Source: Pachyseris speciosa
Lineage: Eukaryota > Cnidaria > Anthozoa > Scleractinia > Pachyseridae
DNA length: 64,000 nt
Direction: 5' to 3'
NCBI GenBank assembly: GCA_016490735.1
Contig: JAEMWC010000006.1
Location: 64,501-128,500 of the forward strand
Each line of letters opens with the position of its first letter. The stretch's first letter is position 1. Under the pieces are notes generated by a model, which did not search any database, was not told the origin of the DNA, and saw only the letters and a list, made by a program, of their open reading frames with translations. The position numbers and the translations under genes are program-made. This document shows positions 26,801-32,316 of the stretch, in pieces.

Positions 26801-27223
26801 ATTTCATTAGATAGGTTATTCCAGACTCTAACACCGTTTCTTGAAAAAGACATGTTTTGCTTGTCTAATCTAGAGTATTCGAGAAAGAAGTTGCCTCTTG
26901 TTGATGATCTTGTGTTATGTGAATGGATATTATGTTGGTAATTAAATAAATTACAAAAGACGCATACATTTCTCCACTAAAGGAAGACGCAGTGATGCAT
27001 TGTAGACAGTCCTCATTAATGCGATCCCAACTACGTTAAGAAAATATATGAGCTTTGAGCTTCTGTTAAGCCGGTTTAGCCGCCATTTGCAAACGAAAAC
27101 AAGACTCAAACTGATACTTACCACGTTCATGTTTTCCTCTGGAAGAGGGGCAATTTTAGCTGAAATACTACTCCATAAGGATATGACTAGTAAACAAACA
27201 ACTGCTCTCCCAAATGTTTGCAT
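1..27223 (-). CDS. acid lipase family gene (lysosomal/gastric triacylglycerol lipase-like), 3' end off window
   Basis: This is a secreted or lysosomal alpha/beta-hydrolase that should hydrolyse triacylglycerols and cholesteryl esters, as LIPA and LIPF do. Six exons were joined by hand at GT-AG sites and stay in frame: 27122-27223, 11651-11967, 5449-5692, 3694-3849, 2404-2475 and 128-205, giving residues 1-323. The protein starts with a hydrophobic signal peptide (about residues 1-22). A QHGLL oxyanion motif follows near residue 83, LGNVRGNTYGR near 115-125, and the nucleophile elbow GHSQG has its Ser near residue 171, as expected for the family. PAGTSVKNMAHFAQ and FDYGSPEKNEQHYG match the conserved C-terminal half. 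The family is usually about 400 residues, so about 75 residues, with the catalytic Asp and His, lie left of position 1. Intron 1 is 15.15 kb and holds most of the transposon load. Family assignment is secure; the exact orthologue is not, so no symbol is given. Confidence 0.93.
128..205 (-). CDS. lipase exon 6: FDYGSPEKN segment
   Basis: The exon has 26 codons in phase 0, MYTSKQFQMFDYGSPEKNEQ then HYGNGT, between acceptor CAATTTAAG and donor GTAAGTA. It corresponds to the F-Q-x-[FY]-D-[WY]-G-S-x-x-K-N segment of acid lipases. The rest of the domain must lie left of position 1. Confidence 0.9.
299..400. mobile_element. MITE, family with TGGGTGCCAGAGG termini (copy 1)
   Basis: The left end reads TGGGTGCCAGAGG and the right end CCTCTGGTACCAA, as imperfect inverted repeats around a 75-bp core with no coding capacity. 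Sibling copies lie at 1175-1263, 5771-5867 and 6161-6293, and a half copy at about 7447-7459, all within introns of the lipase gene. The superfamily is not resolved. Confidence 0.6.
1175..1263. mobile_element. MITE, TGGGTGCCAGAGG family (copy 2)
   Basis: The ends are CTGAACCAGAGGTC and GACCTCTGGCATCCAG, an imperfect inverted pair related to the copy at 299-400. The core is different and mostly palindromic (about 1192-1243). Confidence 0.5.
2404..2475 (-). CDS. lipase exon 5: short PAGTSV exon
   Basis: The exon has 24 codons, TRLPIYIAHTPAGTSV followed by KNMAHFAQ, and is too short to stand out as an open frame. It lies between acceptor TTGTTGTAG and donor GTAGGT. It matches the family segment L-P-x-Y-x-x-H-x-P-A-G-T-S-V-x-N-x-x-H in the right order and phase. 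Confidence 0.92.
2640..2740. repeat. G-rich low-complexity tract
   Basis: Purine-rich sequence with several runs of four or more G on the plus strand (about 2669-2720), within lipase intron 4. No coding signal is seen. Confidence 0.5.
3057..3250. repeat. ATCAATGA-rich inverted repeat
   Basis: The left half is built from TCAATGA-type words (about 3058-3110). The right half is the inverse, with GATTACTCATTGATG near 3225-3240. It could fold as a long imperfect hairpin or be a MITE built on a simple repeat. It lies in lipase intron 4. Confidence 0.55.
3327..3538. mobile_element. MITE, GAAGGGxTxxGxGCATAACC family (short divergent copy)
   Basis: The left end GAAGGGTTGAGGGCATAACC and the right end GTTATGCTCTCAGCCCTTC are inverted repeats. 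AATT lies directly outside both ends (3323-3326 and 3539-3542), as a 4-bp target duplication or part of a palindromic end. It is a diverged relative of the two 387-bp copies at 14298 and 26022, and its AATT flanks support the boundaries chosen there. Confidence 0.75.
3694..3849 (-). CDS. lipase exon 4: lid/cap region
   Basis: The exon has 52 codons in phase 0, from acceptor TTTGCAG to donor GTAAGAG. It encodes DFFKVFGVRDFLPSNEILHW and continues through ICEPSDLRVFCSSVIFLICG, the cysteine-bearing cap segment of the family (compare C-x(n)-LCSNALFIICG in gastric lipase). Confidence 0.94.
5449..5692 (-). CDS. lipase exon 3: catalytic serine elbow
   Basis: The acceptor TTTCTAG precedes TTGGGATGAAATGG, and the donor GTAAGAA follows GAG. 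The exon completes the split Ser codon and then encodes WDEMAKYDLPTMVNFVLKKT and YYAGHSQGSLIAF. GHSQG is the nucleophile elbow, with the catalytic Ser at about residue 171. KAVFALAPVAYLGHMKSPL is the conserved strand and loop that follow. The exon is 244 bp, leaving phase 0. Confidence 0.96.
5771..5867. mobile_element. MITE, TGGGTGCCAGAGG family (copy 3)
   Basis: The ends CCTGGGTGCCAGAGGTT and AAGAACCTCTGGTCAC flank a 60-bp palindromic core. It lies in lipase intron 2. Confidence 0.55.
6161..6293. mobile_element. MITE, TGGGTGCCAGAGG family (copy 4)
   Basis: The ends TACCCTGGGTGCCAGAGG and CTCTGGCACTCAAGGTA are inverted repeats. TA at both outer ends may be a TA target duplication. It lies in lipase intron 2, immediately before a LINE fragment. 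Confidence 0.6.
6326..6741 (+). pseudogene. LINE 3' fragment (reverse transcriptase C-terminus and tail)
   Basis: A frame reads LPPMFLNLFETSSQIHNYST, then FQGPIIWNSLATSITC and FLTFKKKNVRIFI before a stop at 6556. The layout (HNYxTR, then GPxxWNSL, then xxFKKK) is the C-terminal signature of CR1/L2-like LINE ORF2 proteins. A 3' region follows and ends in an AAATAAAT simple tail at about 6722-6741. Everything upstream (5') is missing, which is the usual 5' truncation of LINE copies. It lies on the plus strand inside minus-strand lipase intron 2. Confidence 0.75.
8997..9065. mobile_element. 69-bp hAT-type hairpin MITE with 8-bp target duplication
   Basis: TAGCCTGCGTAGCTGGCGG and its complement form a near-perfect hairpin with a loop of about 20 bases. 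ATCTTCTT lies directly on both sides (8989-8996 and 9066-9073), a perfect 8-bp duplication typical of hAT elements. It is nested in element J. Confidence 0.88.
9105..9448. mobile_element. 344-bp MITE with GGTTGTTTACCATTTAC termini
   Basis: There is a 17-bp inverted repeat (9105-9121 and 9432-9448), with CGT flanking on both sides as a possible 3-bp duplication. The core repeats AAATGGAA and AACGGAA words and has no frame of interest. It is nested in element J. Confidence 0.75.
11052..11215. mobile_element. palindromic MITE in lipase intron 2
   Basis: TTCAACCTAGGTTGAATCTC near 11085-11104 is mirrored by GAGATTCAACCTAAGTT near 11160-11176, with AAATTTGATTTTAGG-like outer arms. A weaker relative occurs at about 1480-1720. 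Confidence 0.55.
11651..11967 (-). CDS. lipase exon 2: N-terminal domain with HGL oxyanion motif
   Basis: The acceptor is TTTTAATAG before ACTCAGATG, and the donor is GTGAATC after the two bases AG of a split Ser codon. The exon holds 105 codons plus 2 bases. It includes GYPVEEFNVITDDGYIL, RIPNG, VQHGLLASSSNWVSNLP and GFDVWLGNVRGNTYGR, all diagnostic of acid lipases. An alternative acceptor five bases further in would drop Thr-Gln, but the chosen one preserves the sequon and the phase. Confidence 0.95.
12742..12884. mobile_element. palindromic MITE
   Basis: GTTGTCTGTACTCTTATTGA at the left is mirrored by TTGATAAGAGTACAGACAA at the right, with a shared ACAGTGGTCAAAA inner arm and the loop GGATTCACGAGGCGCAGCC. 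Flanking CTAAACCACATT-type words recur inverted near 12722 and 13070, so it may sit inside an older inverted element. Confidence 0.65.
14050..14297 (-). mobile_element. LINE 3' UTR and tail, left part of a split copy
   Basis: On the minus strand the copy ends in a (TTGAAC)n tail (plus-strand GTTCAAGTTCAAGTTCAAG near 14059). Its 3' UTR contains TACAATACATTAAAATAAGC and AAATACAAAGTGAATAATTAC-type units that recur at 26409-26570. It stops at AATT (14294-14297) against a MITE, and its continuation is found 12.1 kb away. Confidence 0.7.
14298..14684. mobile_element. 387-bp MITE, left boundary copy of the composite insertion
   Basis: The inverted ends are GAAGGGGTCGGAGCATAACC and GGTTATGCTCCGAGCCCTTC. 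The interior is itself palindromic around ATGCATTTTTTCTTAC. It is nearly identical, and in the same orientation, to 26022-26408. The flanks are AATT on the left and AATA on the right. Confidence 0.88.
15000..15110 (+). repeat. degenerate TTAGGG-like tract
   Basis: The sequence contains GGGATAGGGTTAGGGACATG and related GGGTTAG/GGGCTAG words, drifting out into TTGATGTTAACG. This could be a decayed interstitial telomere-like repeat or simple-repeat drift. It opens a 185-codon frame (14945-15502) that I regard as fortuitous. Confidence 0.45.
15893..16110 (+). mobile_element. degenerate tRNA-derived SINE
   Basis: CACCGGTTTCGCAGAGG and GGTTCGAATCCCGTACAAGC (about 15939-15984) match the 3' half of the tRNA-like unit at 34284-34355, including the B-box GGTTCGAATCC. 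The 5' half is decayed. TCACTACTGCTTAAGTTGTG downstream also recurs near 34510-34545 (inverted), so both belong to one SINE-like family. Confidence 0.6.
16360..16600. repeat. cluster 1 of palindromic CGATTATTAATCG motif (left arm)
   Basis: About nine units with the core CGATTATTAATCG or its complement (for example ACGATTAATAATCGT) sit every 20-30 bp and alternate in orientation. Each unit is close to self-complementary. The outermost units are degenerate (CACGGTTATTAACC). The mirror cluster lies at 24925-25165. Confidence 0.9.
16441..18655. repeat. 1.03-kb tandem duplication in left arm
   Basis: The word AACGTGTTCTG starts units at 16441, 17468 and 18493, giving periods of 1027 and 1025 bp. 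There are two full units and a partial third. Each unit starts with a motif cluster (clusters at about 16441-16600, 17470-17625 and 18497-18650), followed by the same AT-rich filler. The filler contains a short minus-strand frame (17021-17215 and 18007-18225). The mirror image is at about 22890-25065. Confidence 0.88.
19029..19601 (+). CDS. unrecognised 190-residue frame in left palindrome arm
   Basis: The predicted protein starts MVLKHAAKCENKTLSIDRMR and is Lys/Arg/Ser-rich, with one hydrophobic stretch (CILCVIFLVCVIYYEN, about residues 55-70). I see no catalytic motif or known domain. The same translation occurs in the right arm at 21936-22508. With two arms of near-identical DNA, this sameness says little about selection. 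It may be non-coding. Confidence 0.25.
   Translation: MVLKHAAKCENKTLSIDRMRKYTRRVFASSLEKYTSKRTRTKTEDTRLGEKCILCVIFLVCVIYYENALCKFSRKAVTQHCARIGFYQPLRICCKYERFRKIKAVFVNKKNSSQIGISLKSHIFTSPCSSIETAVSRECEEASMPNFFRVCQRLISLFTKKIQLSTETNKTFMGKAANFKNVFSLSSYKS
20441..21095. repeat. spacer of the palindrome: G-run and (CA)n microsatellite
   Basis: This is the only part of the fold-back element without an inverted partner. It holds a long G-run at about 20656-20672 and an uninterrupted AC microsatellite at about 20840-20880. No gene is seen. Confidence 0.85.
21936..22508 (-). CDS. unrecognised 190-residue frame in right palindrome arm
   Basis: This is the inverted counterpart of 19029-19601, with an identical predicted protein. 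The two frames converge on the spacer. Function is unknown and coding status doubtful. Confidence 0.25.
   Translation of the reverse strand: MVLKHAAKCENKTLSIDRMRKYTRRVFASSLEKYTSKRTRTKTEDTRLGEKCILCVIFLVCVIYYENALCKFSRKAVTQHCARIGFYQPLRICCKYERFRKIKAVFVNKKNSSQIGISLKSHIFTSPCSSIETAVSRECEEASMPNFFRVCQRLISLFTKKIQLSTETNKTFMGKAANFKNVFSLSSYKS
22890..25165. repeat. right-arm motif clusters and tandem duplication
   Basis: Mirror image of 16360-18655: clusters of CGATTATTAATCG-type palindromes at about 22890-23045, 23905-24050 and 24925-25165, separated by the same 1.03-kb units. Small differences from the left arm (for example a short gap after TCTGTCTTC near 23885) show that the arms are not strictly identical. 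Confidence 0.88.
26022..26408. mobile_element. 387-bp MITE, right boundary copy of the composite insertion
   Basis: It has the same length, ends and orientation as 14298-14684, with only a few substitutions. AATT flanks both sides (26018-26021 and 26409-26412). Its right flank continues directly into the LINE whose other half ends at 14297. Confidence 0.88.
26409..26970 (-). pseudogene. LINE 3' UTR and reverse-transcriptase C-terminus, right part of split copy
   Basis: On the minus strand a frame (about 26970 to the TGA at 26730-26728) reads FCNLFNYQHNIHSHNTRSST, then FSRNGVRVWNNLSNEIRQMP and KVKFKRNIHNMLLQKLGGE before the stop. HNTR followed by NGVRVWNNL and FKRxIHxML is the C-terminal signature of CR1/L2-like LINE ORF2. 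A 3' UTR of about 100-bp repeated units follows to 26409 and resumes at 14297 on the other side of the insertion. Upstream LINE sequence is missing. It lies in lipase intron 1, just inside exon 1. Confidence 0.8.
27122..27223 (-). CDS. lipase exon 1: start codon and signal peptide
   Basis: The exon has 34 codons starting MQTFGRAVVCLLVISLW, a basic residue followed by a hydrophobic run and a likely cleavage near SISA. It ends in PLPEENMNV just before a GTAAGT donor at 27121. Joined to the next exon it reads MNV then TQMIRYNGYP, which matches the family junction (MN-[IV]-[ST]-x-[MI]-I-x-Y-x-G-[YF]-P) and creates an N-glycosylation sequon (Asn-Val-Thr). This join, 15 kb away, is what identifies the exon. 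No other in-frame ATG fits better. Confidence 0.88.
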
Positions 27224-27710
27224 CGCGGCCCAGATTCAAGCTAGAAAAACACAGAAAAACACGACTGCTGCTGCCACGCACTTCAAAATATGCAACGAAG
27301 CTGGGAGATAAACTGACTCGACCCAGGTCCTTCTGCTAAAATGTTTACAAGTTAAGTTTACAAGGCGCTTCGATTTACTGCAGAAATTTTCACAAAAGGT
27401 GTGCCTTCCCTATTCTGTATTTCCTTCAGCACTCAGCTGCAGCATTCCTTCCGTTCAAAGGCCAGATGATTAATCTCCAATCCAAACAATTGCTCTTGGA
27501 CTTTCACCCGCATTTTGTTTATTGACCAACATGTGACTTTGTCCAAAATGTATAGGCATTTGTTGGGCGTGATGGGGGCATTCACATCATGTCCAGGCCC
27601 CACGCAGTCGTCTTATGCTGAGTTTTGCCAGTTTTCTATGAAGTATACCAGCCTACCAGCCAACAACGATGTTTTGCGCATCATAACCTATTTTTCCTAC
27701 ACTACTGTAA
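27224..27710. promoter_or_regulatory. region upstream of the lipase start; promoter expected but not resolved
   Basis: This is the space between the lipase start codon (27223) and the first repeat on the right. It must hold the 5' UTR and probably the promoter if there is no further upstream exon. No clear TATA box or initiator can be fixed by eye. Confidence 0.35.
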
Positions 27711-28696
27711 ACAAGAGGCTACAATTAGCCTAAACCCGGGCTTGTAAAAAACAGTATTGTATCCCTAACTTAGTGCTAAACAAAAGAATAGAGGGAAGTC
27801 TGTCTTTCTTACATCGGACGCATTGTGTTTAGCTTGTGTTGGAGTCTATTTCTTTAGACCCCTTATCAACATTTATTCCTCTAAAATACAGCTCAACCAT
27901 TGAGAACAGTAATTATAACACTTGTAAAAAATATTTCTAAAAGAACAAGAAAAAGAGAAACAGAAAAATAAAGCCCGGGGTGGGGGGGGGCTGAGTTTTC
28001 TAGGTCTGAGGTCTGAGTTTTCTAGGTCTGAGTTCTCCAGACACCCGATACGGGGAACACGGCGGCAATCCATCTGGAGTTAAATTTTGGTCATGTTAAA
28101 AGCTTTCTTCTCGCTGTTGAACTTGCAAACATTCGTATAGACACTTCTCTTAACATATTAGTTGTTCAGACTTCAAAGACACAAGGTGAATCGACGTTTT
28201 CCAATACGTGACAACAGGCATCATTCTTGCTGTTGATATGAGATTTACACTTCCGAATCACTCGGCCGGGAAAGGTCAAACTCCCTTTGTCTGTAGTCTC
28301 TAATTTTTGGCGCTCCCCTCGCGTCGCGTCTCCTCGCAACTTCGCGCGCGCACGTGGCCCCAAAATCCGTCGCCAAAATTAGAGACTACTCGCAATCTCC
28401 TGAAGCAGTCCATCTGCCATTAAGTTTACTCATGTTAAAAGCTTTCTTCTCGCCGTTGAACTTGCAAACATTCGCATAGACACTTCTCTTAACATATTGT
28501 TTGTTCAGACTTCAAAAGCCACAAGATGAATCGACATTTTCCCGTACGTGACAACACGCATCACTGTTGTTAAAAATAGTTAGCGCTTGCGCAGAAACGC
28601 CGGAAGTGCCATTTGTGGATGATACTCGACGACGAAAAAGAATAATCGTCGGTAGTTTAAGACCCGGGCGCCGCGCGAGACGCGCGCAGCCCGGGT
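27711..28696 (+). repeat. repeat R, copy 1 (about 1 kb)
   Basis: It starts AACAAGAGGCTACAATTAGC and ends in a GC-rich hairpin (GACCCGGGCGCCGCGCGAG to GCAGCCCGGGT). It shares blocks with 30153-31620 (same orientation) and 46225-47655 (inverted), including TTTCTTCTCGCTGTTGAACT and AGCGCTTGCGCAGAAACGCC. ACCCGGGCT is present at both ends as a possible inverted terminus. It contains a nested palindrome (28300-28390). Confidence 0.75.
28300..28390. mobile_element. nested MITE with GTAGTCTCTAATTTT termini
   Basis: GTAGTCTCTAATTTTTGGCG at the left and CGCCAAAATTAGAGACTAC at the right flank a CpG-rich core (CGCGTCGCGTCTCCTCGC). The same unit is present in the other R copies (about 31182-31292 and 46556-46668). 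Confidence 0.75.
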
Positions 28697-28705
28697 AATT
28701 AAATA

Positions 28706-28962
28706 TGTGACTGATCATCGCAGTTATGAAAACTACTCAAGCAGTAGTGAAAATAAAGCCTGAAAATTTTTCAAAAAAAAAAATGCAAAGTGATCCAGAA
28801 ACTGCTAGAATCTTTTCGCAACCACCGCTGATTTCATTCAAACGCGACAAAAATGTAGGTAACTTTCTAGTTAGAAGCGTATTCAAAACAACTGAACAAC
28901 CTGGCACTTCTAAATGCAAAACTTGTCCTTTCATTCAAAACACTGACAAAATATCGGGTTAA
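28706..28962 (+). pseudogene. Penelope-like element, N-terminal side of the GIY-YIG linker region
   Basis: The frame from 28726 includes FSQPPLISFKRDKNVGNFLV, RSVFKTTEQPGT and CKTCPFIQNTDKISG, then a stop at 28960-28962. This is the Cys-bearing linker just upstream of the GIY-YIG endonuclease in Penelope-like retroelement proteins. The next frame continues the protein, so a small deletion/frameshift separates the two. Most of the reverse transcriptase is missing. The segment 28706-28758 also resembles the SINE-like unit at 34495-34545. Confidence 0.75.
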
Positions 28963-29073
28963 GATCACTGATCGTCTCACGTGTACCTCCGCAAATGTTA
29001 TCTATTGCATAACCTGCACATTATGCACAAAGTTATACATCGGCGAAACAGGAAGACGACCAGGTGACCGATT
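28963..29073 (+). pseudogene. Penelope-like element, GIY-YIG endonuclease core, left part
   Basis: In the shifted frame the sequence reads VKITDRLTCTSANVIYCITC, TLCTKLYIGETGRR and GDRF. VIYCITC...LYIGETGRRxGDRF is the characteristic Penelope-like GIY-YIG variant: VIY/LYIG supply the GIY and YIG equivalents, and the Arg residues of GRRxGDR are catalytic-side. It is cut after CCGATT (29068-29073) by element A and resumes at 32233. Confidence 0.85.
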
Positions 29074-29574
29074 CACAGGGTGCAGAGGAGTTCTGTTCGA
29101 TCATACACGACAAAGTCTCACCTTGTTAACTCCAAAATATGTTTACTTTGTACGATAAAGATTATCGAAATAAAATCCTTCTGATTTATGAATGTTTTCT
29201 GCTTCCATATCCTTCTATATCCCCCGATCTTGTCTATTTCTGGTACGGTTTCGGCAATGTTGATTTGCATGTACCGCCGACCAAAATACTGTGGGCGCGC
29301 ACGGTTACAAAAGGTTGGCTTACAGCTTACAGTACAAGAAGAGTAAAGGGAGGAAACCGATTTAGGCTCAATCTTTCGATTCCCTGTAACTAACACGAAA
29401 TTCAATGAAAAGGCCTCATTTTTCGTATATGGTTTGGAATTTTCACTTTTTAGCCAAATTGAACAAGAATTCTGTTGAAACGGTCGGAAAACTAACATTT
29501 TTGGCAAAGGAGATTTACGGCCTCATCACACCGCTTTCGTTCAATGTGCACCGCAACAACTGGTGACGGAAATG

Positions 29575-30140
29575 ACGTATAGTATGTTGTGACCTCGAAG
29601 AATAAACGTGTTGGAAGTACTCGCTGGCGGTCTCTATTTGTGTTTCGGGTTTCTACAGTAAGTTCGACAAGGATCGCTCTTTTTCACTCGCGGTTTCGTG
29701 GAGGTATTTGTCGAGATTTTTCTCTTTTCAACGGCGGTTTATAAGCGGCGGCGAGATGAGCGGAGCTAACGCTAGTGGTTCAACCAGCGAGTCGGGAGGT
29801 GTTGGAAGCGTTTCTGTTTCCCTAGGTGTCGGTTCGTTACAAGCACTGGTTTCGCCCACACTTGATGACTACTTCGTTCCAAAGGCAAACGTTCCGTTTG
29901 AGAGGCACATGTTTCTGCAGATTGCACAGGAAATCAGTGAAACCGTTGATCAGTTTGTTTGTCGGCTTCGTCAGCGTGCGGTTAGCCGTGACTTCGGTGC
30001 TCGGGCTTCGGTGATAGAGAGGACCACTATATTCGAGATCATGTCATAGACAAGTGAACATTCGACACATATGCGTCGGACGTTTTCAGAAAAGGAGGAG
30101 ACTTTGATGCTCGAAGGTTTGCTGAGAATTGTCGCAGCGT
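29575..30140 (+). pseudogene. Ty3/gypsy retrotransposon fragment: LTR end and gag start
   Basis: GAATAAACGTGTTGG near 29600 looks like an LTR R/U5 segment, and a similar GTAGAATAAACGTGTTG occurs at 31659. A gag-like frame starts at ATG 29756 (MSGANASGSTSESGG) and reaches FERHMFLQIAQEISETVDQF then VCRLRQRAVSRDFGARA, the usual gypsy capsid pattern (E-x-x-x-F-x(n)-E-x-[VI]-D-x-[FY]-V-x-R-L-R-x-x-A). It is interrupted by a TAG at 30047-30049, and the remainder (about THMRRTFSEKEETLMLEGLL) ends where repeat R starts. This is a degraded endogenous fragment. Confidence 0.75.
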
Positions 30141-30152
30141 GAGAATTGTTCT

Positions 30153-31620
30153 AACAAGAGGCTACAATTAGCCTAAACTCGGGCTTGCAAAAAACAGTAT
30201 TGTATCCCTAACTGGAAGTCTGTCTTTCTTACATCGGACGCATTGTGTTTAGCTTGTGTTGGAGTCTATTTCTTTAGACCCCTATCAACATATATTCCTC
30301 TAAAATACAGCTCAACCATTGAGAACAATAATTATAACACTTGTAAAAAATATTTCTAAAAGAACAAGAAAAAGAGAAGCAGAAAAAATAAAGCCCGTGA
30401 TATATACCACTAAAGGACATCGAACCCGGTTTAGCTGCGTCACAGGCAGGAACAATGACGTTTAGGCCACAGAGGTTTATCATTATGCAAGGTGATAAAA
30501 ATAGTGTATTGATTCCAAAAAAAAACTAAGCACACTTGTTTTTGCTTCGATGGATAATTGTTTGAGAAAGGAAACGCTTATCGAACGATGTAGGATTTTT
30601 TCGCATAAATGTGAATGGAGTCTCGGTGAAATGTGAGTAGAAAATTAATTAGCAGAGTGAAACTGTTTACAAATACGTCAATCCAGGGTCATTTGAAACA
30701 CAAGAAAGGAACGTTTCTGGACAGTTTCAAGCCGCTAGTACATTTGTAAAAACTAATCGCTTATCATTCAAAAATTAAAGTCCAGAAATTGAGATATTGT
30801 GGGAAAATAGTAAATTAACTACCTGTCAAACAAAATCTCAGGGGTGTGTGATATCCCGTACTTGAGTTATTCAACAAAATGTACATCTCAATGGAGCGGA
30901 TACGGGGAACACGGCAGTCCATCTGGAGTTAAATTTTGGTCATGTTAAAAGCTTTCTTCTCGCTGTTGAACTTGCAAACATTCGTATAGACACTTCTCTT
31001 AACATATTAGTTGTTCAGATGAACTTGCAAACATTCGTATAGACACTTCTCTTAACATATTAGTTGTTCAGACTTCAAAGACACAAGGTGAATCGACGTT
31101 TTCAACAAGTATCATTCTTGCTGTTGATATGAGATTTATACTTCCGAATCACTCGGCCGTGAAAGGTCAAACTCCCTTTGTCTGTAGTCTCTAATTTTTG
31201 GCGCTCCCCTCGCGTCGCGTCTCCTCGCAACTTCGCGCGCGCACGTGTCTTTCGCCCGCCCTACAATCCATCGCCAAAATTAGAGACTACTCGCAGTCTA
31301 CTGAAGCAGACACGAGGAAATACGGCAGTCCATCTGGAGTTAAGTTTACTCATGTTAAAAGCTTTCTTCTCGCCGTTGAACTTGCAATCATTCGCATAGA
31401 CACTTCTCTTAACATATTGTTTGTTCAGACTTCAAAAGACACAAGGTGAATCGACATTTTCCGATACGTGACAACAGGCATCACTCTGTTAAAAATAGTT
31501 AGCGCTTGCGCAGAAACGCCGGAAGTGCACTTTGTGGATGATACTCGACGACGAAAAAGAATAACCATCGGTAATCTTAGACCCGGGCGACGCGCGAGAC
31601 GCGCGCAGCCCGAGTAATTA
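30153..31620 (+). repeat. repeat R, copy 2 (1.47 kb)
   Basis: It shares both ends with copy 1 and extra internal sequence with copy 3. It has a private 53-bp tandem duplication (about 30967-31072, GAACTTGCAAACATTCGTAT repeated). The terminal words are CTCGGGCT and AGCCCGAG, a compensated variant of the CCCGGG end of copy 1. It is nested in element A. Confidence 0.75.
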
Positions 31621-32232
31621 TTAGTTAGCTATTGTTTGAAGGGTATATGTTGTGACCTCGTAGAATAAACGTGTTGTTAGTATTTGCTGGCTATCTAGTC
31701 TGTCTAGCTCAATTTGTGTTTCCCTGGTGGACCGTTTCGATTTTTTTTGCCTCCGGTGGGTTTTCCTTGAGTGGAGCTGGCCTTTTGAAAGACAAACTTG
31801 CCATGTTTTTATCCTTCCCCAACGGAAGATTACTCTCCCGTTTCCGGTCACTGCCCACTTCCGTCACCAGTTATTGCGGTTCACATCGAACTAGTCACGT
31901 GACGCTTGTTTCCTCCTTTACTCTTCTTTTACTCGGCACTTCGTGCCTCGTTCTGAAAGCGATTTCCGAAGCTCATTCGTTGCCCTTCAGGCAAAGATCA
32001 TATGCGCCCGCGGTCATCATCAGTGCGACGCGGTATATGCAAGTAACCATGGCGGAAAGCCATACGAGAGAGACAACATCGGGGAATATAGAAGGATATG
32101 GAAGCAGAAAACATTCACAAATCAGAAGGATTTCATTTCGACAATCTTTATCGTACAAAGTAAACATATTTTGGAATTAACGAGGTGAGACTTAGTCGTG
32201 TACGATCGAACAGAACTCCTCTGCACCCTGTG

Positions 32233-32316
32233 CCGATTCCGAGAACATCTTCGTAATGTTGAGAAAGATGACAAAGATGCATCCAAACCAGTCGCTCGGC
32301 ATTTTAATCTCCCTAG
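32233..32316 (+). pseudogene. Penelope-like element, GIY-YIG middle part
   Basis: It resumes after element A with the duplicated CCGATT and reads RFREHLRNVEKDDKDASKPV then ARHFNLP, the conserved R-F-x-E-H-L-x-D-V...PVARHFN segment. It is cut at CCCTAG (32311-32316) by element B. Confidence 0.87.

Larger units (their letters stand above)
11968..27121. other. 15.15-kb lipase intron 1
   Basis: The intron runs from the GTAAGT donor at 27121 to the AG acceptor at 11969-11968. It holds a palindromic MITE (12742-12884), a LINE 3' region split by a 12.1-kb insertion, and the 8.9-kb palindrome. The stretches 11980-12740, 12890-14030 and 25220-26010 show no feature I can support. Confidence 0.8.
29074..32232. 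mobile_element. element A: 3.16-kb TIR element inserted in the Penelope-like ORF
   Basis: CACAGGGTGCAGAGGAGTTC starts an inverted repeat of about 200 bp (29074-29275 against 32030-32232, roughly nine-tenths identical by eye). CCGATT is duplicated directly outside (29068-29073 and 32233-32238), a 6-bp target duplication. Removing the element restores the GIY-YIG reading (GDRF then REHLRNVEK). Inside are a gypsy gag fragment and repeat R copy 2. No transposase is seen and the class is unresolved. Confidence 0.85.

Noticed and set aside
27711..28696. Repeat R as a Helitron (terminal hairpin, asymmetric ends)
   Set aside because: The hairpin is present, but no TC start, CTRR end or A/T insertion site could be shown, so it is left as an unclassified repeat.
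31671..32180. 169-codon plus-strand frame
   Set aside because: Its 3' half is the inverted terminal repeat of element A read in one frame. The 5' half is LTR-like non-coding sequence.
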